Shown here one piece after another: positions 1 to 8,488 of a stretch of 64,000 nt of DNA. The stretch covers positions 1-64,000 of the forward strand of contig NZ_JACKVK010000022.1 in the NCBI RefSeq assembly GCF_025823185.1. Reading direction: 5' to 3'. Positions within the stretch are counted from its first letter, which is position 1, and each line of letters begins with the position of its first letter. The translations under genes were made by a program, and so were the position numbers. This DNA comes from Mycobacterium yunnanensis. GTDB taxonomy: Bacteria; Actinomycetota; Actinomycetes; Mycobacteriales; Mycobacteriaceae. Under the pieces are notes generated by a model that was not told the DNA's origin, ran no database searches, and saw only the letters and a program-made list of their open reading frames with translations.

Positions 1-129
1 TCCACCGACCAACGCAACACCGCGCTACCGGGCTGGCTGCACTTCTACAATCACCACCGAGCCCACTCCGCCATCGGAGGCCGCCCACCAGTCACCAGAC
101 TGACCAACCTCCCTGGACATCACATCTAG
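1..129 (+). mobile_element. IS481-type transposase, C-terminal fragment
   Basis: An open frame enters from the left edge and stops at 127-129. Its 42 residues contain FYNHHRAHSAIGG followed by RPPVTRL, the usual C-terminal signature of the DDE domain of IS481/IS3-like transposases. Only the tail is visible, so it cannot be said whether the element is intact. No inverted terminal repeat was recognised just downstream. Confidence 0.7.
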
Positions 130-168
130 GCGCGGTTGAACACCTGCTCGCCTGGGCATCTGCCTTCC

Positions 169-318
169 ATGGCCGATGAACGCGAGCAGACCACCGACGA
201 GCACACCGAGGCGACCGAGCCGCCGCCCGGCCCGGCCGATCACGGTCGCAGCGGTGGCATGGCCACCCGTGAGGTGGCGCCCGACGTGGTCAAGCGATCG
301 GGCGACGCGACGGACTGA
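169..318 (+). CDS. small hydrophilic hypothetical protein
   Basis: A 49-residue acidic, proline-rich protein beginning MADEREQTTDEHTE. An in-frame ATG at 136 would add eleven residues of unlikely composition, so 169 is preferred. It ends nine bases before the next small gene and could share its transcript. No domain was recognised. It lies beside a transposase remnant and may be only a chance open frame. Confidence 0.4.
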   Translation: MADEREQTTDEHTEATEPPPGPADHGRSGGMATREVAPDVVKRSGDATD

Positions 319-327
319 GGGGGCGGC

Positions 328-573
328 ATGAACACATCGGCCAACCGAACGGCGGACGAATGGTGCGTCGTCGTGGTTCGGGCGACGTTCGGGGGCGACG
401 AGACCCAGGGAGTGCGGGAGACCGTCGTAGTCCGGGGCTCCGAGGACGAAGCACGTCGCGTCTACGCCGACCAGGTCGCCTCGGCCGCCGACAACGAGTA
501 TCGGCAGGTGCGCCTCACCAACGCCGGGTCCGACGTCGAGCTGTGGCCGCCCGCCACCGGCTGGACCTCCTGA
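328..573 (+). CDS. hypothetical protein, 81 aa
   Basis: The start ATG follows a purine-rich GGGGGCGGC stretch that could act as ribosome binding site. The 81-residue product has a central beta-rich core (WCVVVVRATF, ETVVVRG) and an acidic helix (SEDEARRVYADQVASAA), the look of a small soluble mycobacterial protein. No family was recognised. It converges on the radical SAM gene, leaving five bases between the stops. Confidence 0.6.
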   Translation: MNTSANRTADEWCVVVVRATFGGDETQGVRETVVVRGSEDEARRVYADQVASAADNEYRQVRLTNAGSDVELWPPATGWTS

Positions 574-578
574 GGGCC

Positions 579-1673
579 TCAGGTCCAGTACAGCTGTCGA
601 GCCATCGGCAGGATGTCGGCGAGTGCGGAGTCGAACCACGAACGCAACTCGCCCATGACGTCCTTGGGGTAGACGTACTTCGCGGCGCCGTACTTTCCGA
701 ACTTGCGCGTGCGCTGCTCGTCGTCCATCTCCAGTTTGGTACGGGGGTACCACCCCAACAGCACGTCCCTGCTGGTCTCGGTGAAGCGATGCGTGATGCA
801 CTCGACCGTGAGGTCGAGGTCGGGCACGCCCGCCACGGCGGCGGCGACGTCGGCGAGCAGTGCGCCATACGCCTCCCGCCACCCGGGTACCGGCATGATG
901 GGGGCGACGGTGAGGCCCACCCGGTACCCATGTCGGGCCAGCTGGCTCAGCGCCGAAAGGCGTTGCGGCAGGCGGGCCGTACCCCCCTCGAAGCGGTTGG
1001 CCACCTCGTCGGCGTTGACCGAGATTCGGACGCGGGTGCGACCGGCGTGTGGCAGGTCCAGCAGTGGTGCCACGTCGTCGTACTTGGTGGTGAAGCGCAG
1101 CCCCACGGGTCCTGGCCAGTCGTGGGTGCCGACGTGGGCGATCGTCGTCGACAACGACCCCGTGATGTGTTCGAGCGCAAGGGGATCGGTGTAGCACGAC
1201 GCTTCGAACGTGGTGCCCTCCGACGCCCTCTCGGCCGAGGTGGAGGTGACCGTGCCGCGCCCCACGTGATCGTCCATCCCCGCCAGGATCTCGGGCAGGT
1301 TGGCGTACACCCGGGTGATCGGTGGACCCGACAGGGACCCCGCCAGATAGCAGTACTGACAGTGCCCGGGACAGCCCTCCGCAAGGTCGACACGCCAATC
1401 GGCGCTCGGCGGGATGGGTTGCAGCCGGCGCTTGCTCGGCGGGGCGACGACGACGGCCATGGTGCGCTTGGCCAGGGCGTAGGTCGCACGCTCGTTCTCG
1501 GCGCGCAGGGGCGGAAGTCGGTCGCCGGAGAGCACCCGGACGTCGGCCACTCCGGCCGCTTCGCACCGCGCGATGATGTCCGCGCCGTGTGGCAGTTCGG
1601 ACGCCGACCGGGTCACCAAGACGCGGGCCGGCGTCCACAGGGTGGGTGCGGCAGTTGCCGTCTCGATCGCCAT
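579..1673 (-). CDS. spore photoproduct lyase-like radical SAM protein
   Basis: A 364-residue protein with a CxxxCxxC cluster motif (EGCPGHCQYCYLAG, cysteines near 101, 105 and 108), the variant spacing of the SplB/spore photoproduct lyase family; it would bind a 4Fe-4S cluster and S-adenosylmethionine. SplB reverses UV lesions in spore DNA, but non-sporulating actinobacteria carry relatives of unproven substrate, so only the family is called. The ATG at 1671-1673 is preferred because the upstream extension is a low-complexity Arg/Ser stretch overlapping the divergent gene. It is divergent from the APC permease, with 76 bases between the starts. Confidence 0.8.
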   Translation of the reverse strand: MAIETATAAPTLWTPARVLVTRSASELPHGADIIARCEAAGVADVRVLSGDRLPPLRAENERATYALAKRTMAVVVAPPSKRRLQPIPPSADWRVDLAEGCPGHCQYCYLAGSLSGPPITRVYANLPEILAGMDDHVGRGTVTSTSAERASEGTTFEASCYTDPLALEHITGSLSTTIAHVGTHDWPGPVGLRFTTKYDDVAPLLDLPHAGRTRVRISVNADEVANRFEGGTARLPQRLSALSQLARHGYRVGLTVAPIMPVPGWREAYGALLADVAAAVAGVPDLDLTVECITHRFTETSRDVLLGWYPRTKLEMDDEQRTRKFGKYGAAKYVYPKDVMGELRSWFDSALADILPMARQLYWT

Positions 1674-1749
1674 CTTCTCCACCGTAGCCCGTGAATTTCC
1701 GCCCGGCCGAACGTGCTTGCGCCGCACCCGAGTGGGTAAGACGCCGAAC

Positions 1750-3090
1750 ATGACCGAGCGCACCACCGAGACCCGCACGGGCGACGAGGACCTCGACGGG
1801 CCCCTCAAGCGGGGTATCACCGGCCCACTGTTGTTCTTGTTCATCCTCGGTGACGTGCTCGGGGCGGGCATCTACGCGCTGATGGGCGTGCTGTCCAAGG
1901 ACGTCGGCGGCGCGCTGTGGGCGCCCCTGCTGGTGGCGTTGCTGCTGGCGCTGCTCACGGCCGGTTCCTACGCCGAGTTGGTCACCAAGTACCCGAAGGC
2001 CGGCGGCGCCGCGGTCTTCGCCGAACGTGCCTTTCGAAAGCCGTTGGTGTCGTTCCTCGTCGGCTTCAGCATGCTGGCCGCCGGCGTCACCAGTGCCGCC
2101 GGCCTGTCCCTGGCCTTCGCCGGTGACTACCTGCGCACCTTCGTCGACGTGCCCGCGGTGCCCGCGGCCATGGTCTTCCTCGTGTTGGTTGCCGCCCTGA
2201 ACGCCCGGGGCATCAGCGAGAGCGTCAAGAGCAACGTGGTGATGACGGTCGTCGAATTGTCCGGCTTGCTGATCGTGATCGTCGTCGTGGCGGTCATGGT
2301 CTCCGGCGGCCGCGGCGACGTCGGCCGCGTGACGGAATTTCCCACCGGTGCGACACCCGCGCTGGCGGTGCTGAGCGGGGCGATCGTCGCGTACTACTCC
2401 TTCGTCGGATTCGAGACCTCGGCCAACGTCATCGAGGAGGTCCGCAACCCGCAAAGGGTCTATCCGACAGCGCTGTTCGGCTCACTGCTCACCGCGGGCG
2501 TGGTCTACGTCCTGGTCGGCATCGCCAGCGCGACCGCTCTCTCGCCCGGCGAACTGGCGGAATCGTCGGGCCCGCTGCTGGCCGTCGTCGGCGCGTCGGG
2601 CGTCGGCATCCCAGACTGGGTGTTCAGTGCCATCGCCCTCGTCGCCGTCGCCAACGGCGCGCTGCTCACGATGATCATGTCCAGCCGGCTGACCTACGGC
2701 ATGGCCGAACAGGGGCTGCTGCCCGCGGTCCTGACCAGGGTGCTGCCCAACCGCCGGACGCCATGGGTCGCCATCGTCGCGACCACGGTCGTGGCGATGG
2801 CGCTCACCCTCGTCGGGGACCTGTCCACACTTGCCGAGACGGTGGTGCTGCTGTTGTTGTTCGTGTTCATTTCGACCAACGTGGCGGTGCTGGTGTTGCG
2901 GCGAGACACCGTCGAGCACGACCACTTTCGGGTGTGGACGCCTGCGCCGGTCCTCGGTGTCGGGTCGTGCATCCTGTTGCTCACCCAGCAGGACGCCAAG
3001 GTGTGGTTGTTCGGCGCGATCCTGTTGGCGGTGGGTGCGGTCCTCTACGCGGCGGCCAGGGTGGCGACGAGGTCGTCGCGGCCGGCCTAG
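1750..3090 (+). CDS. APC-superfamily amino acid permease
   Basis: A 446-residue integral membrane protein with about twelve hydrophobic segments. The N-terminal GDVLGAGIYALMG, preceded by LKRGITGPLLFLFI, is the unwound first helix typical of APC amino acid/polyamine/organocation transporters, and YYSFVGFETSANVIEEVRNP is the matching conserved loop. Substrate unknown, probably a cationic or neutral amino acid taken up by proton symport. The start at MTERTTETRTG is chosen because a longer frame would run back through the divergent radical SAM gene. Its end nearly touches the convergent hydrolase. Confidence 0.85.
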   Translation: MTERTTETRTGDEDLDGPLKRGITGPLLFLFILGDVLGAGIYALMGVLSKDVGGALWAPLLVALLLALLTAGSYAELVTKYPKAGGAAVFAERAFRKPLVSFLVGFSMLAAGVTSAAGLSLAFAGDYLRTFVDVPAVPAAMVFLVLVAALNARGISESVKSNVVMTVVELSGLLIVIVVVAVMVSGGRGDVGRVTEFPTGATPALAVLSGAIVAYYSFVGFETSANVIEEVRNPQRVYPTALFGSLLTAGVVYVLVGIASATALSPGELAESSGPLLAVVGASGVGIPDWVFSAIALVAVANGALLTMIMSSRLTYGMAEQGLLPAVLTRVLPNRRTPWVAIVATTVVAMALTLVGDLSTLAETVVLLLLFVFISTNVAVLVLRRDTVEHDHFRVWTPAPVLGVGSCILLLTQQDAKVWLFGAILLAVGAVLYAAARVATRSSRPA

Positions 3091-3094
3091 TGGG

Positions 3095-3766
3095 TCAGCG
3101 GCCCGCTGCCACGGCAATGCGTTCGGCGACCTCGCGTGCGACGTCGACGGTCCTCGGGTCGTCGGACGGCACGTAGCGGTCGCCCTCGGCGTCGTAGGCC
3201 GCACCGGCTATCGAGCCGTGGTCCGCGTCGAGCTCCACCACCTCCGCCGGCCAGCCATGGTCGCCCAGGTGATTGGCGAACGTGGTGGAGACCGTGATGG
3301 GGACGACGTCGTCGTGCAGGCCGTGCAGCAGCGTGAACGCACCGGTCGGTGCGACGCTCGGCTGCTCCTCGAGCCGGCCGCCGGAGATCGGGTCGGTGGC
3401 GGTGAACGCCCCGGCCAGGCAGATGGTGTGAGCGAAGCGCATGCCCGCGACCTCGGGGTTCATCGTCGCGCCTGCTGCGGCAAGCCCGCCCATCGACCAT
3501 CCGACCACGACCAGGTTGCCTGCGTTCACGGCGTTGCCGCGCGCGAACGCCGCCGAGGCGAGCAGATCGGCACGTCCGCCGTCGGCGGCGTGGGAATTCC
3601 AATTGGGGACGACGACGGCGAGGCGGTGGCCCGCGATCAACGCGGCCAGTGGCGTCAGTGCCCCCTTGGAATCGGTCTGCATGCCGTGCCACAGCAGCAC
3701 GGCCGGGTCGTCCGGGGAGCCGTACACGTCGGCAGCCCGCCCTGGGGCGTAGTCGATGGTCTCCAT
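3095..3766 (-). CDS. alpha/beta-hydrolase, dienelactone hydrolase-like
   Basis: A 223-residue cytosolic hydrolase. The oxyanion-loop region LLWHGMQ is followed by the nucleophile elbow GWSMGG (Ser91), an acidic stretch LHDDVVP and a late His in DADHGS, giving a complete Ser-Asp-His triad in family order. The length fits small single-domain esterases. No substrate can be read from the sequence. It lies on the same strand as, and 18 bases downstream of, a SnoaL pseudogene and a luciferase-like monooxygenase, so these were probably one operon. Confidence 0.75.
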   Translation of the reverse strand: METIDYAPGRAADVYGSPDDPAVLLWHGMQTDSKGALTPLAALIAGHRLAVVVPNWNSHAADGGRADLLASAAFARGNAVNAGNLVVVGWSMGGLAAAGATMNPEVAGMRFAHTICLAGAFTATDPISGGRLEEQPSVAPTGAFTLLHGLHDDVVPITVSTTFANHLGDHGWPAEVVELDADHGSIAGAAYDAEGDRYVPSDDPRTVDVAREVAERIAVAAGR

Positions 3767-3784
3767 CGATGGGGTGTTCCCCGC

Positions 3785-4124
3785 TCAGCGAGAGCCAAGC
3801 AGCGAGAAGAATTGGTGGGACGGGTCGTTCGCGTCCAGCGTGCCGCGCGGCGTACCCCTCGTCAGGGGGTGGTCGAACCGCACCGGTGACGGATCGTCGA
3901 CGCGCGCCCAGTCGGTCACGATCGAGCGTTCGACGAAACCCCATCCGCCCTCGCGCTTTTGGTACTTGTCCAGGTATCGGCCTCCGACCGTGGGCGTCGA
4001 CGGCGTCCCGGTGATACAGGCTCCGCACCAGCTCGAGGTCACCCCGGTCCACGGCGCGACAACAGAGGTTGACCAGCGCCTTGAGCTGGTGCTCGTCGAG
4101 CATCTCCTGCACGTGGGGATCCAT
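3785..4124 (-). pseudogene. SnoaL/NTF2-like protein with internal deletion
   Basis: Reading from 4124 the N-terminus of a SnoaL-like fold protein is clear (MDPHVQEMLDEHQLKALVNL, then SLYHRDAVDAHG). Near 3990 the frame is lost; one frame over, the family C-terminus resumes (VGGRYLDKYQKREGGWGFV) and runs to a stop at 3785. The central third, which carries the expected ligand-pocket strands, is missing. About 115 residues remain against roughly 150-160 in the family. One out-of-frame deletion explains this. Partner genes on both sides are intact. Confidence 0.7.
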
Positions 4125-4133
4125 CGCGGCGCG

Positions 4134-5288
4134 TCAGGCCTGCTTGGCGGATCGTTCGGCCTCGTGGTCGGAGATCGCCTTGCCGATCGCGTGCGCGGCG
4201 CGGTCCATGAACTCCGTCCCGCTGGCCAGCACCCAGTCCCGCGAGGCCGCCGGCGCGGCGAGTTGCCCGGTGAAGCGCGGCATCACGTACTGGGCGAAGA
4301 GTTCGTAGCTCTTGAGCTTCTCGGCCGGCGGTGCCCAGTCGTGGTCGAAGAGCAGGAACGCCCCAAATCCACCGTCGCTCGCCTCGACGAGCTCGTCGAT
4401 CTTGGCCACCGCGTCCTCTGGTGTGCCGATCACCGCGAAACCGGACTGCCGGTTGTTGGCCAGGATCTCGGCGACGGTGTCGCCCTGCACCGGTCCGGCG
4501 GGCAGCAGGTGCTTGAAGTACTGGGAGAACTCGACGATGCCGTGCTCGACGTCACGCTCGGCCTGCTCGCGGGTCTCGGCCAGATGCATCGGTCCGACCA
4601 GACGCCACTTGGACCGGTCGGCGACGTGACCGTGCTCCAACGCGGTGTCCTCCCACGTCTTCCAGTGCTGGGCAAGCAAATCCATGCCTTGGCGGGCGGT
4701 CGCGGCGATCGAGAGCATGCCCACGCCGTGCTTGCCTGCCCCACGTGGCCCGGTGGGCGAGAACGACGCGGCGACCGCGATGTCGAAACACGGCTCGGTG
4801 TAGGGCCTCAACTGCAGACGCGCGTCCTCACACGTGAAGCCGTCGGTGTGCATGGTGACCGTCTCCCCGCGCAGCAGGCGGGTGATGGCATCGAGGCTCT
4901 GCTCCATGCGGGGCCGCTGCGCGTCGGCGGGAATGCCGAGCATGTGGGCGTCGGAGGTGAGTTGTCCCGGCCCGCACCCCAGCATCACCCGGCCGCGGGT
5001 GAGGTGGTCGAGCAGCACCATGCGGTCGGCCAGCATCAGCGGATGGTGATAGGGCAGCGAGCTGACGCCGGTGCCGAGCTTGATGTGCTTGGTGCGTTCG
5101 GCGGCGACGCCGATGAAGACCTCGGGGGAGGAGATGATCTCGAAGCCGGCGGAATGATGTTCGCCGATCCACGCCTCGGCGAACCCGAGGCGATCCATCG
5201 CGACGATCAGCTCGAGGTCCCGTTCGATCGCCAGAGTCGGATTCTGCCCGACCGGATGGAAGGGTGCCATGAAGTTTCCGAAGCGCAT
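4134..5288 (-). CDS. luciferase-like flavin monooxygenase, LimB-like
   Basis: A 384-residue bacterial-luciferase-fold (LLM) oxidoreductase. The start MRFGNFMAPFHPVGQNP, the AWIGEHHS motif and the SSLPYHHPLMLADRM stretch match limonene 1,2-monooxygenase-type members that use reduced flavin. The ATG at 5286-5288 is chosen because the eleven upstream residues are not family-like. It is the first gene of an operon with the SnoaL pseudogene, nine bases downstream, and the alpha/beta hydrolase. That arrangement suggests oxidation of a terpenoid or alicyclic compound, which is an inference. Confidence 0.75.
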   Translation of the reverse strand: MRFGNFMAPFHPVGQNPTLAIERDLELIVAMDRLGFAEAWIGEHHSAGFEIISSPEVFIGVAAERTKHIKLGTGVSSLPYHHPLMLADRMVLLDHLTRGRVMLGCGPGQLTSDAHMLGIPADAQRPRMEQSLDAITRLLRGETVTMHTDGFTCEDARLQLRPYTEPCFDIAVAASFSPTGPRGAGKHGVGMLSIAATARQGMDLLAQHWKTWEDTALEHGHVADRSKWRLVGPMHLAETREQAERDVEHGIVEFSQYFKHLLPAGPVQGDTVAEILANNRQSGFAVIGTPEDAVAKIDELVEASDGGFGAFLLFDHDWAPPAEKLKSYELFAQYVMPRFTGQLAAPAASRDWVLASGTEFMDRAAHAIGKAISDHEAERSAKQA

Positions 5289-5455
5289 CGGCCCATTCTG
5301 GCGCGCCGGGGGCCGCCTCACGTGGGCTTTCGAGCGGGTCGGGTGCGCCTAGGCGTTTCGGTCGTCGACGGTCGCGGTACAGGGAGCAGGTGACCACACC
5401 CGGCCAAGCTTCCCAAGTTCACCCGCCGTCCAACTTCGCCGTCGACACTGACCGC

Positions 5456-6388
5456 ATGCACGCATCGACTCGGTCGCTCCTCGTCCGCCTGACCGCGCTG
5501 GTGACGGTTCTCGGTTGCGCCTTCGTCGGCCTGGCCGTCACCGCGGCGGCGTTTCCTGGTGGGGACGTTCGCGGCGAGCTGTCGTTCGGCGGTCTGCAGC
5601 GGACCTACCTCGTGCACGCCCCCGCCGGCGTGGCCCAGCCCGCGGGTCTGGTGATCAACCTCCACGGCGCCGGGATGGACGGAGCGGGACAGGCGGCCAG
5701 CACGAACTACGGCGCGGCCGCCGACGCGCTGGGCTTCGTGGTGGCCTACCCCGACGGAATCGACCAGAGCTGGGCCGACGGGCGTGGTGCGTCCACGCCC
5801 GACCGCCGGGGCGTCGACGACGTCGGCTTCCTGATCGCCCTGACCGACCGGCTGGTCCGGGACTACGGCATTCCGCCGGGCCGAGTCTTTGCGACCGGGA
5901 TGTCGGCGGGCGGCTTCATGGCCAATCGGCTGGCATGTGACCGGGCCGACGTGATCGCCGCGGTGGCCCCGGTCTCGGGCACGTTGGGATCCGGTGTGGC
6001 GTGCAATCCGTCCCGGCCGGTGTCGGTGCTGGCCTTCCACGGCACCGCGGACCCCGTCGTGCCCTTCAACGGCGGCGGCATGGTGGGTCGCGGCGGGCCC
6101 AGCGACATCCTGTCGGCGCCGGCGCTCTCGGCGCGCTGGCGCGGAATCGACCGATGCTCGGCCGACCCGGTCGAAGACCTACTGCCCAATTCGGGTGACG
6201 GCACCTCGGTGCGCCGGTTCAGCGCCGTCGGATGCGCCGACGGCACCGACGTCGTGCTCCTGCAGATCGACGGCGGCGGGCACACCTGGCCGACGGGCAA
6301 CTTCACCCTCCCGGGGGCGGGGCTGACCACGACGGCTACCAACGCGTCGCTGGCGAGCGCGCAGTTCTTCGCCGCCCACGGCCGCTGA
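5456..6388 (+). CDS. secreted PHB-depolymerase-family esterase (LpqC-like)
   Basis: A 310-residue exported esterase. An N-terminal hydrophobic signal (residues 8-33) contains VLGC at 18-21, which may be a lipobox; without it the protein would be secreted. The mature part has the polyhydroxybutyrate-depolymerase pattern: INLHGAG oxyanion region, nucleophile GMSAGG (Ser150), an HGTADPVVPFNGG acidic loop and a final GGGHTWPTG histidine. Mycobacterial LpqC belongs to this family. The ATG at 5456 is preferred over 5390, which would prepend 22 non-signal residues. Confidence 0.8.
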   Translation: MHASTRSLLVRLTALVTVLGCAFVGLAVTAAAFPGGDVRGELSFGGLQRTYLVHAPAGVAQPAGLVINLHGAGMDGAGQAASTNYGAAADALGFVVAYPDGIDQSWADGRGASTPDRRGVDDVGFLIALTDRLVRDYGIPPGRVFATGMSAGGFMANRLACDRADVIAAVAPVSGTLGSGVACNPSRPVSVLAFHGTADPVVPFNGGGMVGRGGPSDILSAPALSARWRGIDRCSADPVEDLLPNSGDGTSVRRFSAVGCADGTDVVLLQIDGGGHTWPTGNFTLPGAGLTTTATNASLASAQFFAAHGR

Positions 6389-6401
6389 GTGCGCGTCGGT
6401 C

Positions 6402-6917
6402 CTAACCGGCGGTGACCGACTCGGCCATGGCGGCCAGTTTTTCGTCGAGGGCGAGGGCGGCCTCCAGCAGCGGCGGGTTGGGTTCGACGACCATGAGCGA
6501 CGACGGGCGCACGTAGGTCAGGGCGCTGCGGTCGCCGTCCTCCTCGGTCAGCAGCAGTTCCACCGGCGCGAACAGTCCGGCCGTGATGTCGTGGCGCAGC
6601 ATCGTGATGGCGATCAGCGGGTTGCCCACGATGACGCGCAGTACGCGACGGTCGATGCCGGCCTTTCCGATCCAGGCGCCGTGGTCGAACGTCGCAAACA
6701 GCATGAATCCGTGGGGCCCGACGTACTGTTCGACGGCGTGCTCGTAGGACGCCCAGTCGGCGTGCTGGGCGGCGATGTCGTTGATGGGCACGGGGTGGGT
6801 GCCGACGTCGGCGAGCAGTGCGTCGTACAACTCCGGCACGGTGCGGTCGCTGTCGAATCGCACCCGTACTCCGTCGAACGTCGTCTCCGTTGCAGCCACG
6901 TGGTTCACCTCTTGCAT
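6402..6917 (-). CDS. DUF302-domain protein
   Basis: A 171-residue soluble protein. The stretch FATFDHGAWIGKAGIDRRVLRVIVGNPLIAI, with LLTEEDGDRSALTYVRPSSL later, is the DUF302 fold, whose biochemical role is unknown. The ATG at 6915-6917 is preceded at suitable distance by GAGGT. An upstream extension would cross the promoter of the divergent LOG gene, 73 bases away. Confidence 0.7.
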   Translation of the reverse strand: MQEVNHVAATETTFDGVRVRFDSDRTVPELYDALLADVGTHPVPINDIAAQHADWASYEHAVEQYVGPHGFMLFATFDHGAWIGKAGIDRRVLRVIVGNPLIAITMLRHDITAGLFAPVELLLTEEDGDRSALTYVRPSSLMVVEPNPPLLEAALALDEKLAAMAESVTAG

Positions 6918-6990
6918 CGTCGGGACCTCATCTAAGTACAGTAGACAATATCCAGCTGTGAGGCAGGTGTGCACCACGCATACTGGGCGC

Positions 6991-7530
6991 GTGAAGGTCT
7001 GCGTCTTTCTCTCCGCCGCCGACCTCGACGAGCGGTACACCACCGCAGCCGAGGAGTTCGCCGCCCTGCTCGGCGCCGGCGGTCACACGCTGGTGTGGGG
7101 TGGTTCCGACACCGGACTGATGAAGGTGGTTGCCGACGGCGTCCGGGCCTCGGGTGGGCGGCTGGTCGGAGTCTCGGTCGAATTCCTCCGCGCCAAGGCC
7201 AGGGTCGACGCCGACGAGATGGTGTTCGCCGCCGACCTCGCCGAGCGAAAGGCGTTGCTGCTGGCCGGATGTGACGCGATCGTCGTCATGGTCGGCGGAC
7301 TGGGCACGCTCGACGAAGCCACCGAGATCCTCGAATTGCGCAAGCACGGCTTTCACCAGAAGCCGGTCGTGCTACTCAACACGGCGGGGTTCTACGACGG
7401 GCTCGCCCGACAACTCGAGAGGATGGACGCCGACGGATTCCTGCCCATCCCGTCCGCCGAGTTGATCCACGTCGCACCCAATGGGGCGAGCGCGCTTGCC
7501 TACCTGGAGCGCTCCGTGGCCGGTCGGTGA
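6991..7530 (+). CDS. LOG-family cytokinin riboside 5'-monophosphate phosphoribohydrolase-like protein
   Basis: A 179-residue Rossmann-like protein of the LOG (formerly lysine decarboxylase-like) family. It shows VWGGSDTGLMKVVADG, the Arg-Lys pair in LAERKALL (86-87) and VGGLGTLDE (101-109), the family's catalytic glycine-rich loop and glutamate. Known members split N6-substituted AMP into free base and ribose phosphate. The start is GTG at 6991; upstream sequence is intergenic and shared with the divergent DUF302 gene. The family usually has P in the PGGxGT motif, here V. Confidence 0.8.
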   Translation: MKVCVFLSAADLDERYTTAAEEFAALLGAGGHTLVWGGSDTGLMKVVADGVRASGGRLVGVSVEFLRAKARVDADEMVFAADLAERKALLLAGCDAIVVMVGGLGTLDEATEILELRKHGFHQKPVVLLNTAGFYDGLARQLERMDADGFLPIPSAELIHVAPNGASALAYLERSVAGR

Positions 7531-7555
7531 CGGCCCGACTCGCTATGGTCGGGCG

Positions 7556-8428
7556 GTGCGCCTCGAGGAGCTGCAGTGGTTCGTCACCCTCGCCGAGACC
7601 GAGCACGTGACGGTCGCGGCCGCCGAGCTGAAGGTGAGTCAGCCGACGCTCTCGCGTGCCTTGGCGCGCCTCGAGGAGCAGGCGGGCACCCCGCTCTTCG
7701 ACCGGGTCAACCGCCGACTCCGGCTCAACGCCTACGGGCACATCATGCTCGAGCACGCACGGCGGAGCATCGCGGAGATGCACTCGGCCGGCGACCGCAT
7801 CGCCGCCCTGCTCGACCCCGACCGCGGACGCGTGCGGCTGGCCTTCCTGCACTCGCTGGCGAGCTGGTACGTGCCCGAACAACTTCGGCGCTTCCGTGAC
7901 GCCGTGCCAGGAATCGGCTTCGAACTGTTCCAGGGTCCGGCGCACGAGATCACCCAGCGGGTGCTCACCGGTCAGGCCGATCTGGCGATCACCGCCCCGA
8001 GGCCCGACGGCGCGGGCGTCGTGTGGCGAGGGCTCTACGTCGAACGGCTGTGTCTGGCCGTTCCACCGGGACACCGGCTGGCCACCCGAGCCCGCACCCG
8101 ACTGTCGGCGGCGGCAGGGGAGCCCTTCGTCGCGCTGGCCGAACGGTACGGGCTGCGGCAGGTCACCGACGAGCTGTGCGCCGAGGAGGGCCTCGTGCCG
8201 GACATCGTGTTCGAGGCCACCGAGATCCCCACGATGGAGGGCCTGGTCGCCGCTGGTTTCGGCGTCGCCGTGGTGCCCGTCCCGCGTGAGGACGCCGGCC
8301 CGACCAGAAGCGTGCACGTCGCACTGACCAACCGAGGTGCCAAGCGAGAGGTGGGCCTGGTGTGGCAGCGGGACCGCCCGTTGGCCCCGCCGGCCCGGCG
8401 CTTCGTAGATTTCTTGGCCGGTCCCTGA
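7556..8428 (+). CDS. LysR-family transcriptional regulator
   Basis: A 290-residue LysR regulator beginning at GTG 7556 (VRLEELQWFVTLAE). The winged helix-turn-helix occupies residues 1-60 (HVTVAAAELKVSQPTLSRAL, then GTPLFDRVNRRLRL), followed by a type-2 periplasmic-binding-like effector domain. It lies 60 bases upstream of a co-oriented MFS transporter. A perfect dyad between them suggests that it controls the transporter. Confidence 0.85.
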   Translation: MRLEELQWFVTLAETEHVTVAAAELKVSQPTLSRALARLEEQAGTPLFDRVNRRLRLNAYGHIMLEHARRSIAEMHSAGDRIAALLDPDRGRVRLAFLHSLASWYVPEQLRRFRDAVPGIGFELFQGPAHEITQRVLTGQADLAITAPRPDGAGVVWRGLYVERLCLAVPPGHRLATRARTRLSAAAGEPFVALAERYGLRQVTDELCAEEGLVPDIVFEATEIPTMEGLVAAGFGVAVVPVPREDAGPTRSVHVALTNRGAKREVGLVWQRDRPLAPPARRFVDFLAGP

Positions 8429-8456
8429 CCGAGACGTCCGGCGCGTGACGACCGAT

Positions 8457-8473
8457 GATACGTCTGGCGTATC
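8457..8473. promoter_or_regulatory. LysR-type dyad operator
   Basis: A perfect inverted repeat GATACG-tctgg-CGTATC containing the T-N11-A core of LysR boxes. It sits 28 bases after the LysR stop and 15 bases before the first possible MFS start. Binding by the adjacent LysR is inferred. Confidence 0.55.
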
Positions 8474-8488
8474 GACCCGATCAGGATC

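Noticed and set aside
25..2454. 809-codon open frame on the minus strand across several genes
   Set aside because: Low-complexity His/Arg/Gly-rich translation antisense to the clear APC permease and crossing other genes; typical shadow in GC-rich DNA.
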